64,000 bases of DNA from Ferruginibacter albus (lineage in GTDB: Bacteria > Bacteroidota > Bacteroidia > Chitinophagales > Chitinophagaceae). Position 1 is the stretch's first letter. Every line of letters begins with the position of its first letter. A program made the position numbers and the translations under genes. Below are positions 36,808 to 45,960 of the stretch, one piece after another. The notes beneath the pieces were generated by a model that did no database searches, was not told the origin of the DNA, and worked only from the letters and a program-made list of their open reading frames with translations. The stretch spans positions 3,374,001 to 3,438,000 of the forward strand of contig NZ_CP083388.1 in the NCBI RefSeq assembly GCF_020042285.1. The letters run 5' to 3'.

Positions 36808-38733
36808 ATGGAAATCAAGCCCGGTAAACTTTTAGCCACAATAAATTCACCTGCCGACATGAAAAAGTTGAGCAGGGAACAACTACACCAGCTTTGCGAT
36901 GAGCTGCGTCAATACATTATTGATGTAGTGAGCGTGCATGGCGGTCATTTTGGAGCTAGTTTAGGCGTGGTGGAATTAACGGTTGCATTGCATTATGTTT
37001 TTAATACTCCCTACGATCAATTGGTTTGGGATGTTGGGCACCAGGCGTATGGGCACAAAATATTAACCGGTCGTAAAGACGTCTTTCCTACCAACAGAAA
37101 ATATCATGGCATCAGTGGTTTTCCTAAACGCAGCGAAAGCGAATACGATACTTTCGGCGTAGGGCACTCCTCCACTTCTATATCAGCAGCATTGGGCATG
37201 GCAATGGCTTCTCATTACAAAGGAGAAAAAGATCGGCAACATGTAGCTGTTATTGGCGATGGTGCTATGACGGCGGGAATGGCATTTGAAGCAATGAATC
37301 ATGCTGGCATTGCCAAAAGCAATGTGTTGATCATTCTGAATGATAATAATATGGGCATCGACCCAAGTGTTGGTGCATTGAAAGAATACTTAACTGATAT
37401 TACCACTTCACAGACCTATAATAAGTTTAGAGATGATTTTTGGAAAGCATTAGGTAAGTTACCTGTCGGTAAGAATTTTTCAAGAGATATTGCTTCCAAG
37501 ATCGAAGCAGGCTTAAAAGGCGTGGTAAGCAAAAGCAGCAACTTATTTGAATCTTTAAAGCTGCGTTATTTTGGCCCGATAGATGGACATAATATTACCA
37601 AGCTGGTAGATACGTTGAAAGATCTAAAAGATATTCCCGGTCCAAAAATTTTACATATTAAAACAGTAAAGGGAAAAGGGTATGAACTGGCAGAGAAAGA
37701 TCAAACGAAATGGCATGCGCCCGGTTTGTTTGATAAAGTGACCGGTGAGATCTATAAAAAGAAATTCGATTTACCACAGCCGCCAAAATACCAGGATGTA
37801 TTTGGTCATACCATTATTGAGCTGGCTGAAAAGAATGATAAGATATTCGGCATCACCCCCGCAATGCCAAGTGGTTCCTCTTTAAAATACATGATGGAAA
37901 AAATGCCGAATCGTGCATTTGATGTAGGCATTGCAGAGCAACATGCTGTTACACTCAGCGCCGGTATGGCAACGCAGGGCATGAAAGTGTTTTGTACCAT
38001 TTATTCTTCCTTTATGCAGCGTGCGTATGATATGGTTATACATGATGTGGCGATCCAAAATCTACCTGTGATATTTTGTTTAGACAGAGCGGGTTTAGTA
38101 GGCGAAGATGGACCGACGCATCACGGCGTTTATGATATTGCGTTTATGCGCTGCGTTCCTAACATGATCGTAAGTGCGCCAATGAATGAAAAAGAATTGC
38201 GTAATCTTATGTACACAGCGCAGTTGGATTCAACAAAAAATCCTTTCTCTATCCGATATCCCCGTGGCGAAGGTGTTATGCCCGAATGGAAAACACCGTT
38301 TGAAGAAATACAAATTGGCAAGGGTAGAAAGTTGAAAGATGGTAAAGAGTTGGCAATACTTTCTTTTGGTCATCCCGGAAACTTTGCAGCATCTGCCATT
38401 CGTGATGTAAAAGCCGATGGAATAAATCCTGCGCATTACGATATGCGCTTTGCAAAACCATTGGATGAACAATTGCTGCATGAAGTGTTCAGCAAATTCA
38501 ATAAAATAATTACTATCGAAGATGGAACGGTTAAAGGAGGCTTTGGCAGTGCTATTCTCGAATTCATGAATGAACACAACTATAAGGCTGAAGTAAAAAT
38601 ATTGGGCATTCCTGATCGCATTGTTGAACACGGCACCCCAAAAGAATTATACAACGAAATCGAAATTGATGCGAACCATATTGCACAAGCTATTCGTGAA
38701 ATGTTGAAGGTGAATGTAAATATGTTGCAATAA
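36808..38733 (+). CDS. dxs: 1-deoxy-D-xylulose-5-phosphate synthase
   Basis: DXS condenses pyruvate and glyceraldehyde 3-phosphate with thiamine diphosphate, the first step of the MEP isoprenoid pathway. The 641 residues are of normal length. Visible are the N-terminal VWDVGHQAYGHKILTGR, the ThDP motif GDGAM near residue 150 through NDNNMGI, the catalytic region with the IAEQHAVTLSAG segment, and DRAGLVGEDGPTHHG near 427. The isoprenoids feed carriers used by the uppP and wecA-like products in this window. The gene seems monocistronic. Confidence 0.97.
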   Translation: MEIKPGKLLATINSPADMKKLSREQLHQLCDELRQYIIDVVSVHGGHFGASLGVVELTVALHYVFNTPYDQLVWDVGHQAYGHKILTGRKDVFPTNRKYHGISGFPKRSESEYDTFGVGHSSTSISAALGMAMASHYKGEKDRQHVAVIGDGAMTAGMAFEAMNHAGIAKSNVLIILNDNNMGIDPSVGALKEYLTDITTSQTYNKFRDDFWKALGKLPVGKNFSRDIASKIEAGLKGVVSKSSNLFESLKLRYFGPIDGHNITKLVDTLKDLKDIPGPKILHIKTVKGKGYELAEKDQTKWHAPGLFDKVTGEIYKKKFDLPQPPKYQDVFGHTIIELAEKNDKIFGITPAMPSGSSLKYMMEKMPNRAFDVGIAEQHAVTLSAGMATQGMKVFCTIYSSFMQRAYDMVIHDVAIQNLPVIFCLDRAGLVGEDGPTHHGVYDIAFMRCVPNMIVSAPMNEKELRNLMYTAQLDSTKNPFSIRYPRGEGVMPEWKTPFEEIQIGKGRKLKDGKELAILSFGHPGNFAASAIRDVKADGINPAHYDMRFAKPLDEQLLHEVFSKFNKIITIEDGTVKGGFGSAILEFMNEHNYKAEVKILGIPDRIVEHGTPKELYNEIEIDANHIAQAIREMLKVNVNMLQ

Positions 38734-38848
38734 TTTTTTGTACTTAGCATCTGTCTCTTAATTAAACATCGTGGAGTTTATCCTGAGGCACGAAGGATCA
38801 CTCACTGCAACCCCATAACATTATTCACCTTTTTAATTAAATTTAGGT

Positions 38849-39049
38849 ATGTATAGGATGGATAAAAGCATATCAAGCAGCGGTTCTTTTAAAGAAGCAG
38901 AAAAAGCGAAGCGCTTTAACTCCAACGATACTTTATCAGAAAGATTACAACAGTCCTGGTATCTTACCTGCATGGCATACGGAATAGATCATAACACTCC
39001 CCCTAAAATGGAGAAAAAATTATTTTCTGTTAGAAAACATACTCAGTAA
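38849..39049 (+). CDS. Small partner protein of the nucleotidyltransferase pair
   Basis: This 66-residue hydrophilic protein may start at the ATG at 38849 or three codons later at MDKSISSSG. It resembles the short proteins encoded just before AbiEii/MNT-like nucleotidyltransferases in Bacteroidota (S-F-x-E-A-E near the start, then a S-E-R-L-Q-x-S-W-Y-L helix). Its stop TAA shares an A with the ATG of the next gene (TAATG), so translation is coupled. The pair may be a toxin-antitoxin-like unit, which is an inference. Confidence 0.6.
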   Translation: MYRMDKSISSSGSFKEAEKAKRFNSNDTLSERLQQSWYLTCMAYGIDHNTPPKMEKKLFSVRKHTQ

Positions 39050-39499
39050 TGGGAAATATCTTCAATGATGATTTCAGAGATTTTATTAATGCTTTAAACG
39101 AAAATGAAGTAGAGTATTTATTAGTAGGAGGTCGCTGTGATATTGCATGGCTATCGTCGTACTACAGGCGATATGGATATTTGGGTAAATACAACTTTGT
39201 TAAATCTTCAAAAGCTTAGAAAAGCATTTGCTCAATTTGGCTTGCCAACTACTGATCTTACTGAAGAAAGGTTTTTACACGATAATTCAATCGATGTATT
39301 TACTTATGGCAGACCTCCTGTTTCTATCGATATTATGAAAGCGGTAAAAGGATTGCAATTTGAAGAAGCTTTTACATCAGCAAAAATCTATGAAGAAGAT
39401 AATCTTCGGATCAGGTTTATTAATTATGATCAATTGCTAAAAGCTAAGCAAAGTTCCGGTCGTCACAAGGATATGGATGATATTGAAAAACTACAATAA
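39049..39499 (+). pseudogene. Frameshifted AbiEii/MNT-like nucleotidyltransferase
   Basis: Translation from ATG 39049 gives a normal N-terminus ending EYLLVGG near 39132, but then runs to a stop in the wrong frame. In the frame used from 39134 the protein continues AVILHGYRRTTGDMDIW and ends at 39499. Joined, the two parts form the nucleotidyltransferase motif G-G-x-A-x-x-x-H-G-x-x-R-x-T-x-D-x-D, needing one lost Tyr codon; so about two bases (the TA of TAC after GGT) appear to be missing near 39132. The full protein would be about 150 residues. It could be a true pseudogene, programmed shift or a sequencing error. Confidence 0.8.
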
Positions 39500-39524
39500 A
39501 CTTCATTACACTAAGAGAAATATT

Positions 39525-41213
39525 ATGACTTCAAAATTTACTATTCTCTTAATAATTCTTTTTTGTTGTATAGCCTGTCAGGCACAACTCAATCCATATT
39601 CATATTCCAGTCAAAAAAGTATTCATTCTAAAAACGGCTCTGTAGTATGTGCACATCCGTTGGCAAGTAAAGTTGGCATCAATATTTTAAAACAAGGTGG
39701 CAATGCCATAGATGCTTCTATTGCAGTACAATTAGCATTGGCAGTAGTTTATCCCGGCGCAGGCAATATTGGCGGCGGCGGTTTTATGGTAGCGCATTTA
39801 AATAATGGCAAAAACATCGCATTGGATTTTAGAGAAAAGGCACCTTCCAAAGCATATAGAGATATGTATTTAGACAGCGCCGGAAACCCTGTACAGAATT
39901 TATCGCTAGATGGTCATTTGGCGGTAGGTGTGCCGGGCACAGTTGCAGGTTTATTTAAAGCGGCAAAATATGGAAAGCTCTCTTTTAAAAAATTAATTCA
40001 GCCTGCTATTGACCTGGCAGAAAAAGGATTTGTAATTACTCAATCGGAAGCTGATAATTTAAATAGTGCGAAAGAAAATTTTATACGATTAAATACCAAA
40101 CCATCCGCATTTGTGAAAAGCACAGCTTGGAAAAAGGGTGATACGCTTGTTCAAAAAGATTTAGCCAATACATTAAAGCGCATTCGTGATTATGGACAAA
40201 AAGGTTTCTACGAAGGTGAAACTGCTAAACTTATTGTAGAGGAAATGCAAAGAGGCAAGGGATTGATCAGTTATGACGATCTTAAAAATTATTCTGCAGC
40301 AGAAAGAAAAGTGATGGACTTTAATTATAAAGGCTATCGCATACTAACAATGCCTTTGCCAAGCAGTGGCGGTATCATTCTACAACAATTATTAAAGATG
40401 ATTGAACACAGGAATATTGCTGCATTAAAATTTAATAGCCCTTTATCTATACAATTAATAACCGAGGCAGAACGAAGAGCTTATGCAGACAGGGCAAAAT
40501 TTTTGGGTGACCCTGATTTTGTACAAGTTCCTGTAGATACATTAACAAGTGATTTTTATCTGTCGCAACGAATGAAAGATTTTGTTTCCGGCAAAGCTGG
40601 TAATAGTAAAGATGTACAGGCTGGAAATTTAAAAGAAAGTTTTCAAACAACACATCTCAGTGTTGTAGATAAATATGGTAATGCTGTTTCAGTTACTACC
40701 ACATTAAATGCTCATTATGGTAGTAAAACAGTTGTTGGCGGTGCCGGTTTTTTATTAAATAATGAGATGGATGATTTTAGCGTAAAACCCGGTGTTCCTA
40801 ATTTATATGGCGCTGTTGGTAATGAGCAAAATTCTATAGCACCCAATAAACGGATGTTAAGCAGCATGGCGCCGACAATCATCCTTAAAAATGGTCAGCC
40901 ATATATTGTAGTTGGAACTCCAGGTGGAACAACTATTCCTACAAGTGTATTTCAAACTACAATTAATCTATTGGAATTTAATTTATCTGCCGAAAATGCG
41001 GTTAATAAACCTAAGTTTCATCACCAATGGTTGCCCGACGAAATATGGACAGAGCCCGGCTTCGATACTTCTGTAATCTCATCTTTACAACAAATGGGAT
41101 ATAAAGTAAAGCCTGTTAAAAGCTATCGAAGAATAGAATTAATTACAATTAAGAATAAACAAATTATTTCTGTTGCAGATAAAAATGGAGATGATGATGC
41201 AGAAGGCTATTGA
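39525..41213 (+). CDS. ggt: Gamma-glutamyltransferase
   Basis: GGT cleaves glutathione and other gamma-glutamyl compounds in the periplasm and self-processes into two chains. The product has 563 residues when begun at the ATG at 39525, which starts the signal peptide MTSKFTILLIILFCCIACQAQ (an upstream ATG at 39477 lies inside the preceding pseudogene). The nucleophile is Thr375 in FQTTHLSVVD, with SVTTTLN and MDDFS after it, and GTPGGTTIPTSVFQ near the end. A lipobox-like CIAC in the signal may mean it is a lipoprotein. The stop codon abuts that of the convergent WecA-like gene. Confidence 0.95.
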   Translation: MTSKFTILLIILFCCIACQAQLNPYSYSSQKSIHSKNGSVVCAHPLASKVGINILKQGGNAIDASIAVQLALAVVYPGAGNIGGGGFMVAHLNNGKNIALDFREKAPSKAYRDMYLDSAGNPVQNLSLDGHLAVGVPGTVAGLFKAAKYGKLSFKKLIQPAIDLAEKGFVITQSEADNLNSAKENFIRLNTKPSAFVKSTAWKKGDTLVQKDLANTLKRIRDYGQKGFYEGETAKLIVEEMQRGKGLISYDDLKNYSAAERKVMDFNYKGYRILTMPLPSSGGIILQQLLKMIEHRNIAALKFNSPLSIQLITEAERRAYADRAKFLGDPDFVQVPVDTLTSDFYLSQRMKDFVSGKAGNSKDVQAGNLKESFQTTHLSVVDKYGNAVSVTTTLNAHYGSKTVVGGAGFLLNNEMDDFSVKPGVPNLYGAVGNEQNSIAPNKRMLSSMAPTIILKNGQPYIVVGTPGGTTIPTSVFQTTINLLEFNLSAENAVNKPKFHHQWLPDEIWTEPGFDTSVISSLQQMGYKVKPVKSYRRIELITIKNKQIISVADKNGDDDAEGY

Positions 41214-42350
41214 CTATGATTCAGCCTCCAAAGCTTTAGGTGTTAACGCAAATATCTTATGCGTTTTGATCATTTCATCATTGGTAATTCGCTTCTCTTT
41301 TACTTTTTTCCGTGGGCGCAGATAATAGATGATTCCGGTTAATATCAATGCGCAGGAAAGTAAAATACCTATTATAATTGTTGTTCCGAATCCACGCAGA
41401 AAAAAAGCTAAGGCAATAAAGATGATATTAGTGCCCACGCAAGTCAATGTTATTGTCTTATGACTAAATCCCAGGTCAAGCAACATATGATGCACATGGT
41501 TTCTATCCGGGCTAAAAGGAGAACGACGGCTTAATATGCGTAGACCAAATACACGCAACGTATCAAACAAAGGAACTATTAAAATAGCAAACCCTATTGC
41601 CGGGGCAGCTTCTATAGGAAACTTAACAGAAGGGTTTCCTGCAATGTTTATAAATTTTATTACCAGTATTGAATTTGTTAATCCAATCAGCAAAGAGCCG
41701 GTATCCCCCATGAATATTTTTGCCGGAGAAAAATTATAAATTAGAAATGCTATTAAGCTTCCTGCAAGTGAAAACGCCATTACAGCAAACACTAAGAAAG
41801 ATGGACCTAAATAATAAAAATAAGTTCCAAAAAGCAAGGTCGTTAATAAACCAAGGCTACCCGCTAATCCATCAACACCATCTATTAGGTTAAATGAATT
41901 AGTGATAACAATTATCGTAAACAATGTAAGAATGATGCTGCCGATTCGAGGTATTTGTTCAATTCCTAAAAAGCCATGCATATTAGTTATTTGAACACCG
42001 CCAAATTTTATAACAATGCCTGCAGCAATTAATTGACCAACAAATTTTTTGGCTGCAGATAAAACCAGGATATCATCTTTTATCCCTAAAAAGAAAATCA
42101 CTAATGCTGCGGCTGCAAAAAATTGCAATTCTCTACTGGCACCATGTAAAGAGGGAGTTCCTAATAAAGTGGCTAAAATAAACCCTGCAAAAATTCCTAA
42201 ACCTCCTAATGTAGGAATCACAATTTTATGAACCTTTCTTTCGTCCGGCTCATCAAACAATTTCTTATCCCTGGCAACCTGTATAATGATTGGAATGGCA
42301 AAAAATGTAATTAAAAAAGCCAGCACAGCACTTAAAACTATATTATCCAT
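41214..42350 (-). CDS. WecA/TagO-like undecaprenyl-phosphate sugar-1-phosphate transferase
   Basis: This 378-residue membrane protein of the MraY/WecA family has about ten helices. Conserved motifs are GGLGIFAGF near the start, KDDILVLSAAKKF (the Asp pair), NSFNLIDGVDGLAG, FMGDTGSLLIG and RNHVHHMLLDLGFSH (the His cluster). It transfers a sugar 1-phosphate, probably GlcNAc-1-phosphate, from a UDP-sugar to undecaprenyl phosphate to start a surface polysaccharide; it is not MraY itself by the loop patterns. It stands alone. Confidence 0.9.
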   Translation of the reverse strand: MDNIVLSAVLAFLITFFAIPIIIQVARDKKLFDEPDERKVHKIVIPTLGGLGIFAGFILATLLGTPSLHGASRELQFFAAAALVIFFLGIKDDILVLSAAKKFVGQLIAAGIVIKFGGVQITNMHGFLGIEQIPRIGSIILTLFTIIVITNSFNLIDGVDGLAGSLGLLTTLLFGTYFYYLGPSFLVFAVMAFSLAGSLIAFLIYNFSPAKIFMGDTGSLLIGLTNSILVIKFINIAGNPSVKFPIEAAPAIGFAILIVPLFDTLRVFGLRILSRRSPFSPDRNHVHHMLLDLGFSHKTITLTCVGTNIIFIALAFFLRGFGTTIIIGILLSCALILTGIIYYLRPRKKVKEKRITNDEMIKTHKIFALTPKALEAES

Positions 42351-42579
42351 GCAGAGGTGTTAAGGTAAATAATTCAAGTATCCTTCCGCAAATCTACTCA
42401 GATGTTCACACAATCAAAGTTCTTTAACAAGAAATAGATTCGATTAAGTAAATATACGTTGCTTGAAAAAATAATTGTTAAAATCTTTTAAAAATTTAAA
42501 AAATAATGCAGCAAGGGATGACAATTCTCAAAGATATTGTTGTTTTTTATGATATCATTTGATTAATTCAACTTTTCTT

Positions 42580-42610
42580 TTGTTTTAAGAATAGTTTTAA
42601 AGTAGGTTTG
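42580..42610 (+). promoter_or_regulatory. Consensus promoter for the transketolase N-half gene
   Basis: TTG (42580-42582), a 20-bp spacer and TAGGTTTG (42603-42610), a perfect TAnnTTTG. The ATG follows 20 bp after the -7 element. Confidence 0.65.
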
Positions 42611-42630
42611 CAGCCCGAAACTTTATAAGA

Positions 42631-43467
42631 ATGAGCAATTTAAAAGATATCGCTACGCAAATAAGAAGAGATATTGTGCGTATGGTTCATGCAGTACAAA
42701 GTGGTCATCCGGGTGGATCTTTAGGATGTACAGAATACTTTACCGCATTGTATTTTAATGCAATGAAACATAATCCGCAATTCAGCATGGACGCAATTGG
42801 CGAGGATGTTTTTGTATTAAGCAACGGGCATATTTCGCCTGTATTTTATAGCACATTAGCTCGCAGTAATTATTTTCCACTGCAGGAATTGGCAACTTTT
42901 AGAAGATTAAACAGCCGCTTACAAGGGCACCCCACTACTCACGAACATTTACCGGGAGTTAGAATTGCTACCGGTTCATTAGGGCAGGGAATGAGTGTTG
43001 CTATTGGCGCTGCTTTATCAAAAAAATTGAACAAGGATAATAACCTGGTTTTTTCTTTACATGGTGATGGTGAATTGGATGAAGGGCAAAACTGGGAAGC
43101 AATAATGTTTGCTGCACACCATAAGGTAGATAACCTGATCTCTACAGTTGATTGGAACGGACAACAAATAGATGGCACTACTAATAAAGTAATGAATCTT
43201 GGCGACCTTGCTGCAAAGTTTACTGCATTTGGCTGGGAAGTAATTCATTTAGACCATGGAAACGACATGGATGAGGTAGTAGCCACGTTAGCCAAAGCGA
43301 AAACATTTGTAGGAAAAGGAAAGCCTATTGTAATATTGATGCGTACTGTAATGGGTAAAGGAGTTGATTTTATGGAAGGCAGTCATGCATGGCATGGTAT
43401 TGCACCAAATGATGAGCAGTTGAAAAGTGCGTTGGCACAATTGCCTGAAACTTTGGGTGACTATTAA
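42631..43467 (+). CDS. Transketolase, N-terminal subunit only
   Basis: This 278-residue protein is the thiamine-diphosphate-binding N-terminal half of transketolase: SGHPGGSLGCTEYFTALYF, NGHISP, ATGSLGQGMSVAIGAAL and GDGELDEGQNWEA (the ThDP motif). The C-terminal (Pyr/TK-C) half is absent. In split transketolases both halves are usually adjacent; here a terminator follows and the next gene is on the other strand. The partner must be encoded elsewhere for pentose phosphate activity. The enzyme class is certain, and activity alone is unlikely. Confidence 0.93.
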   Translation: MSNLKDIATQIRRDIVRMVHAVQSGHPGGSLGCTEYFTALYFNAMKHNPQFSMDAIGEDVFVLSNGHISPVFYSTLARSNYFPLQELATFRRLNSRLQGHPTTHEHLPGVRIATGSLGQGMSVAIGAALSKKLNKDNNLVFSLHGDGELDEGQNWEAIMFAAHHKVDNLISTVDWNGQQIDGTTNKVMNLGDLAAKFTAFGWEVIHLDHGNDMDEVVATLAKAKTFVGKGKPIVILMRTVMGKGVDFMEGSHAWHGIAPNDEQLKSALAQLPETLGDY

Positions 43468-43491
43468 ACCTTAAAAGAATTTTATTTTTAT

Positions 43492-43519
43492 AAAGCTGCA
43501 ATTGATTGCGGCTTTTTTA
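43492..43519 (+). terminator. Rho-independent terminator after the transketolase gene
   Basis: AAAGCTGCAA and TTGCGGCTTT pair over 10 bp (one G-U), with a TTGA loop and a T run. It lies 24 bp after the stop codon. Confidence 0.8.
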
Positions 43520-43530
43520 TTCACTGGCAG

Positions 43531-44763
43531 TTAATTTCCTCTTAATTCAAACTTTTGTTTAGCCGCTTTATATGCGGGCAACCAGGATGCTATAAATGCA
43601 ATGATCATTGATGTTGCTGCTACTAAAACAAAATCAGTTGCCTGCATTTTTACCGGAAAATAATCTATTAAAAAAGTTCCACCTTGCAGTTTTATCAATT
43701 TATATTTTAATTGAAGAATACAAACTATTGTTGCCAGTATAATACCGGTAGCTGCTCCGATAGTTCCTAATAATAAGCCTTCGCTCAAAAATATTTTAAG
43801 AATACGTTTTTGATCGGCACCTAAGCTTTGTAAAATGCTGATATCTTTTTTCTTTTCCAGCACTAACATAGTTAATGCGCTTATCATATTAAAGGCTGCT
43901 ATTATTAAGATCAATGTAAGAACAGCATAAATAAACCATTTCTCCAGTTTCATAGTATTATACAAGCTGGTGTTCTGCTCATATTTGGTTTGCACTTTAT
44001 AATTATTCCCCAATAAAGAAGATAGTTGTTGTTTGGCTAATTGCAGATCGGCTTTACTGGCAAGCTTAATTTCAACAGCACTGTATTCATCATTACTAAA
44101 ACCCATTTGTTGTTTTACAAAATCAATATTGGTAATAGCATATTTATTATCAAACTCCTGCTGAATTAAAAAAACAGCACTTGCTTTTGCATTGCCTTCA
44201 CTTAATGATTGCAAAGGATCGGCATTTGTAATTTTTATTTTGGGAAGAATAACGGTCAGGATTGATGCCGGCAAAGCTCCATCGGTATTAATACCTACTG
44301 CACTTTGTATCCCCGACCCAACTATTAACTGCGGGTTATTAGCTGTACCTAAATTAAAGCTGCTGTCTCCTTCTACAATTTTAGAAGCAACGTCTGTAAC
44401 TTTTGTATAATTCTCATCTACCCCTTTTAAATAAACAATGGTTTGATCATCTTCATTTTTTAATAAGGCCTTTTCTTCAGCTATTAAAGAAACAGCGTTA
44501 ACTGATGATTGCTTTTGTAGTAGGCTTAACTGCTCATGGGTAAGTGTAAACGTTTTTCCTTTTGCAGGAATTATTTTTATGTCCGTATAAAAAGAAGCGT
44601 ATAAGGATTTTACAAGATCTTCAAATCCATTAAAAACACTCAATACCAATATTTGACAGGCAGTTGCAAATGCTATTACGCCAACAGTTACCCATGCAAT
44701 AATATTTATGGCATTAGCGCTTTTTTTTGCTTTAAAATATCTCCAGGCAAAGAGTAAGTTCAA
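43531..44763 (-). CDS. FtsX/LolE-like ABC transporter permease
   Basis: This 410-residue protein has the MacB/LolE layout: one helix near residues 20-45 after MNLLFAWRYFKAKKSANAI, a periplasmic domain of about 220 residues, and three C-terminal helices. LEKKKDISILQSLGADQKRI is the coupling region typical of LolC/LolE. It probably moves outer-membrane lipoproteins or a related substrate, with an ATPase encoded elsewhere. It is the third gene of an rbfA run after a small membrane protein. Confidence 0.88.
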   Translation of the reverse strand: MNLLFAWRYFKAKKSANAINIIAWVTVGVIAFATACQILVLSVFNGFEDLVKSLYASFYTDIKIIPAKGKTFTLTHEQLSLLQKQSSVNAVSLIAEEKALLKNEDDQTIVYLKGVDENYTKVTDVASKIVEGDSSFNLGTANNPQLIVGSGIQSAVGINTDGALPASILTVILPKIKITNADPLQSLSEGNAKASAVFLIQQEFDNKYAITNIDFVKQQMGFSNDEYSAVEIKLASKADLQLAKQQLSSLLGNNYKVQTKYEQNTSLYNTMKLEKWFIYAVLTLILIIAAFNMISALTMLVLEKKKDISILQSLGADQKRILKIFLSEGLLLGTIGAATGIILATIVCILQLKYKLIKLQGGTFLIDYFPVKMQATDFVLVAATSMIIAFIASWLPAYKAAKQKFELRGN

Positions 44764-44802
44764 TATAGCAGGTTTATAAAATAGAATGACACAATGATCA
44801 CA

Positions 44803-45045
44803 TCATGAAATTAAAGCTAAAGTAATAACTATAATTAAACTAACAGATTCTATAATTAGAAGTTTCTTGTAATTGTTGACAAGCAACTGAATAAGGAAAT
44901 CGCCTAATAAAACAAATAGCGAGAAAAAAAGAAAGTAGGATGCGCCCAAATTATCATTCCCATTTTTTGAAATTATTCCATAATAAAAGGAAATACTTAG
45001 CAAAAACAAACAGAATATATTAGCTGGAGTAATTCTGTATTTCAA
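44803..45045 (-). CDS. Small membrane protein between rbfA and LolE-like genes
   Basis: This 80-residue protein has three hydrophobic segments and no recognised family. It lies 15 bp after rbfA and 39 bp before the permease, all leftward, so it is likely cotranscribed. It could be a real small protein or a minor frame; the spacing supports the first. Confidence 0.55.
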   Translation of the reverse strand: MKYRITPANIFCLFLLSISFYYGIISKNGNDNLGASYFLFFSLFVLLGDFLIQLLVNNYKKLLIIESVSLIIVITLALIS

Positions 45046-45060
45046 AATTTATAGTTTAAG

Positions 45061-45429
45061 CTATTTTTTATCTTCCTCTTCTTTTTTTATTTTATCAAAC
45101 AGTTCTTCCATTTTAAAAACATAATCCAGGGTATCGTCTATATAAAACTTTAATTCAGGAATACTACGTAGCTGATGACGTACCCTTGCTCCTAATTCTT
45201 TTCTTATTTCCTTGGTTTTTTCTTCAAAGGTCTTTAGAACTTCATTGGTATCTTTTACCTGGAAGGCGCTTAAATATACTCTTGCGTCATACAGATCCGG
45301 AGTGATTTTTACTGATGCAATGGAGATCATCCCGCCATTCATCATAGTTAAACCCATGCGCAGAAATATCGCATTTAATTCCTCGTTTAATAACCCGGCT
45401 ACCTGTTTTTGTCTTTTACTCTCTTGCAT
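45061..45429 (-). CDS. rbfA: Ribosome-binding factor A
   Basis: RbfA helps the maturation of 16S rRNA in the 30S subunit. The 122-residue protein has the KH-like fold signatures: KRQKQVAGLLNEELNAIF, ITPDLYDARVYLSAF, and LGARVRHQLRSIPELKFYIDD. The last 20 residues form an acidic-basic helix. It is the first gene of a leftward run with a small membrane protein and a LolE-like permease. Confidence 0.96.
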   Translation of the reverse strand: MQESKRQKQVAGLLNEELNAIFLRMGLTMMNGGMISIASVKITPDLYDARVYLSAFQVKDTNEVLKTFEEKTKEIRKELGARVRHQLRSIPELKFYIDDTLDYVFKMEELFDKIKKEEEDKK

Positions 45430-45548
45430 TTTATGTTGTAGAATATAAAATTAAGTTGTTTGCTACATTTATTAACTATAAATATTTTACGTTATAAATA
45501 GATTTTATATATCTTCCACAAAATATTTAACCTTATCAAATAAAGACC

Positions 45549-45905
45549 ATGCGAAAACTATTTTACCTGCTATTAGCCCTTACCGTAACAGTAAGTTCCT
45601 GTTCTTCTTCTAAAAAAACAACAACATCGGCTTTTTCATCAAAAGGATTTGCCCCTGCTGCCCCTAAGGTTGGAGATGATGGATTGTCTTATGAAACGGC
45701 AATTGTAATAATGGAACAAACTGAAACAAAAGGCATAAGTGCTGAATACAAATGGATCAAAGAACATTATTCAGATTATGTCGTTAAAACACAATCGTTA
45801 AATACTCATAATGGTTCGCCTTTCGATATATTATCACTTGAATTTTCAGATGGTCGAAAACTTGATCTTTATTTTAATATCTCCAATTTCTTCGGCAAGC
45901 TTTAA
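45549..45905 (+). CDS. Small lipoprotein of unknown function
   Basis: This 118-residue protein has a lipoprotein signal (MRKLFYLLLALTVTVSSC, Cys18) followed by a Ser/Lys/Thr-rich linker. A globular part of about 75 residues (GLSYETAIVIMEQTETKGISA on) has no family I can name. It stands alone and ends in a strong bidirectional terminator. Confidence 0.75.
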   Translation: MRKLFYLLLALTVTVSSCSSSKKTTTSAFSSKGFAPAAPKVGDDGLSYETAIVIMEQTETKGISAEYKWIKEHYSDYVVKTQSLNTHNGSPFDILSLEFSDGRKLDLYFNISNFFGKL

Positions 45906-45910
45906 AAAGA

Positions 45911-45939
45911 AAAAGGAAGATGTTGCATCTTCCTTTTTT
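45911..45939. terminator. Bidirectional terminator
   Basis: AAAAGGAAGATG and CATCTTCCTTTT form a perfect 12-bp stem with a TTG loop. It is flanked by A and T runs, and lies between the convergent small lipoprotein and DksA-like genes, serving both. Confidence 0.9.
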
Positions 45940-45960
45940 ATAATAAATAATTATTTGATC

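Noticed and set aside
38770..38812. TCCT-gaggcacga-AGGA hairpin after dxs as a terminator
   Set aside because: The stem is only 4 bp and no T run follows; it looks more like part of a dispersed intergenic repeat but only one copy is visible.
39137..39499. A separate 120-codon gene starting at 39137
   Set aside because: It begins in the middle of the nucleotidyltransferase motif; the better reading is one frameshifted gene from 39049.
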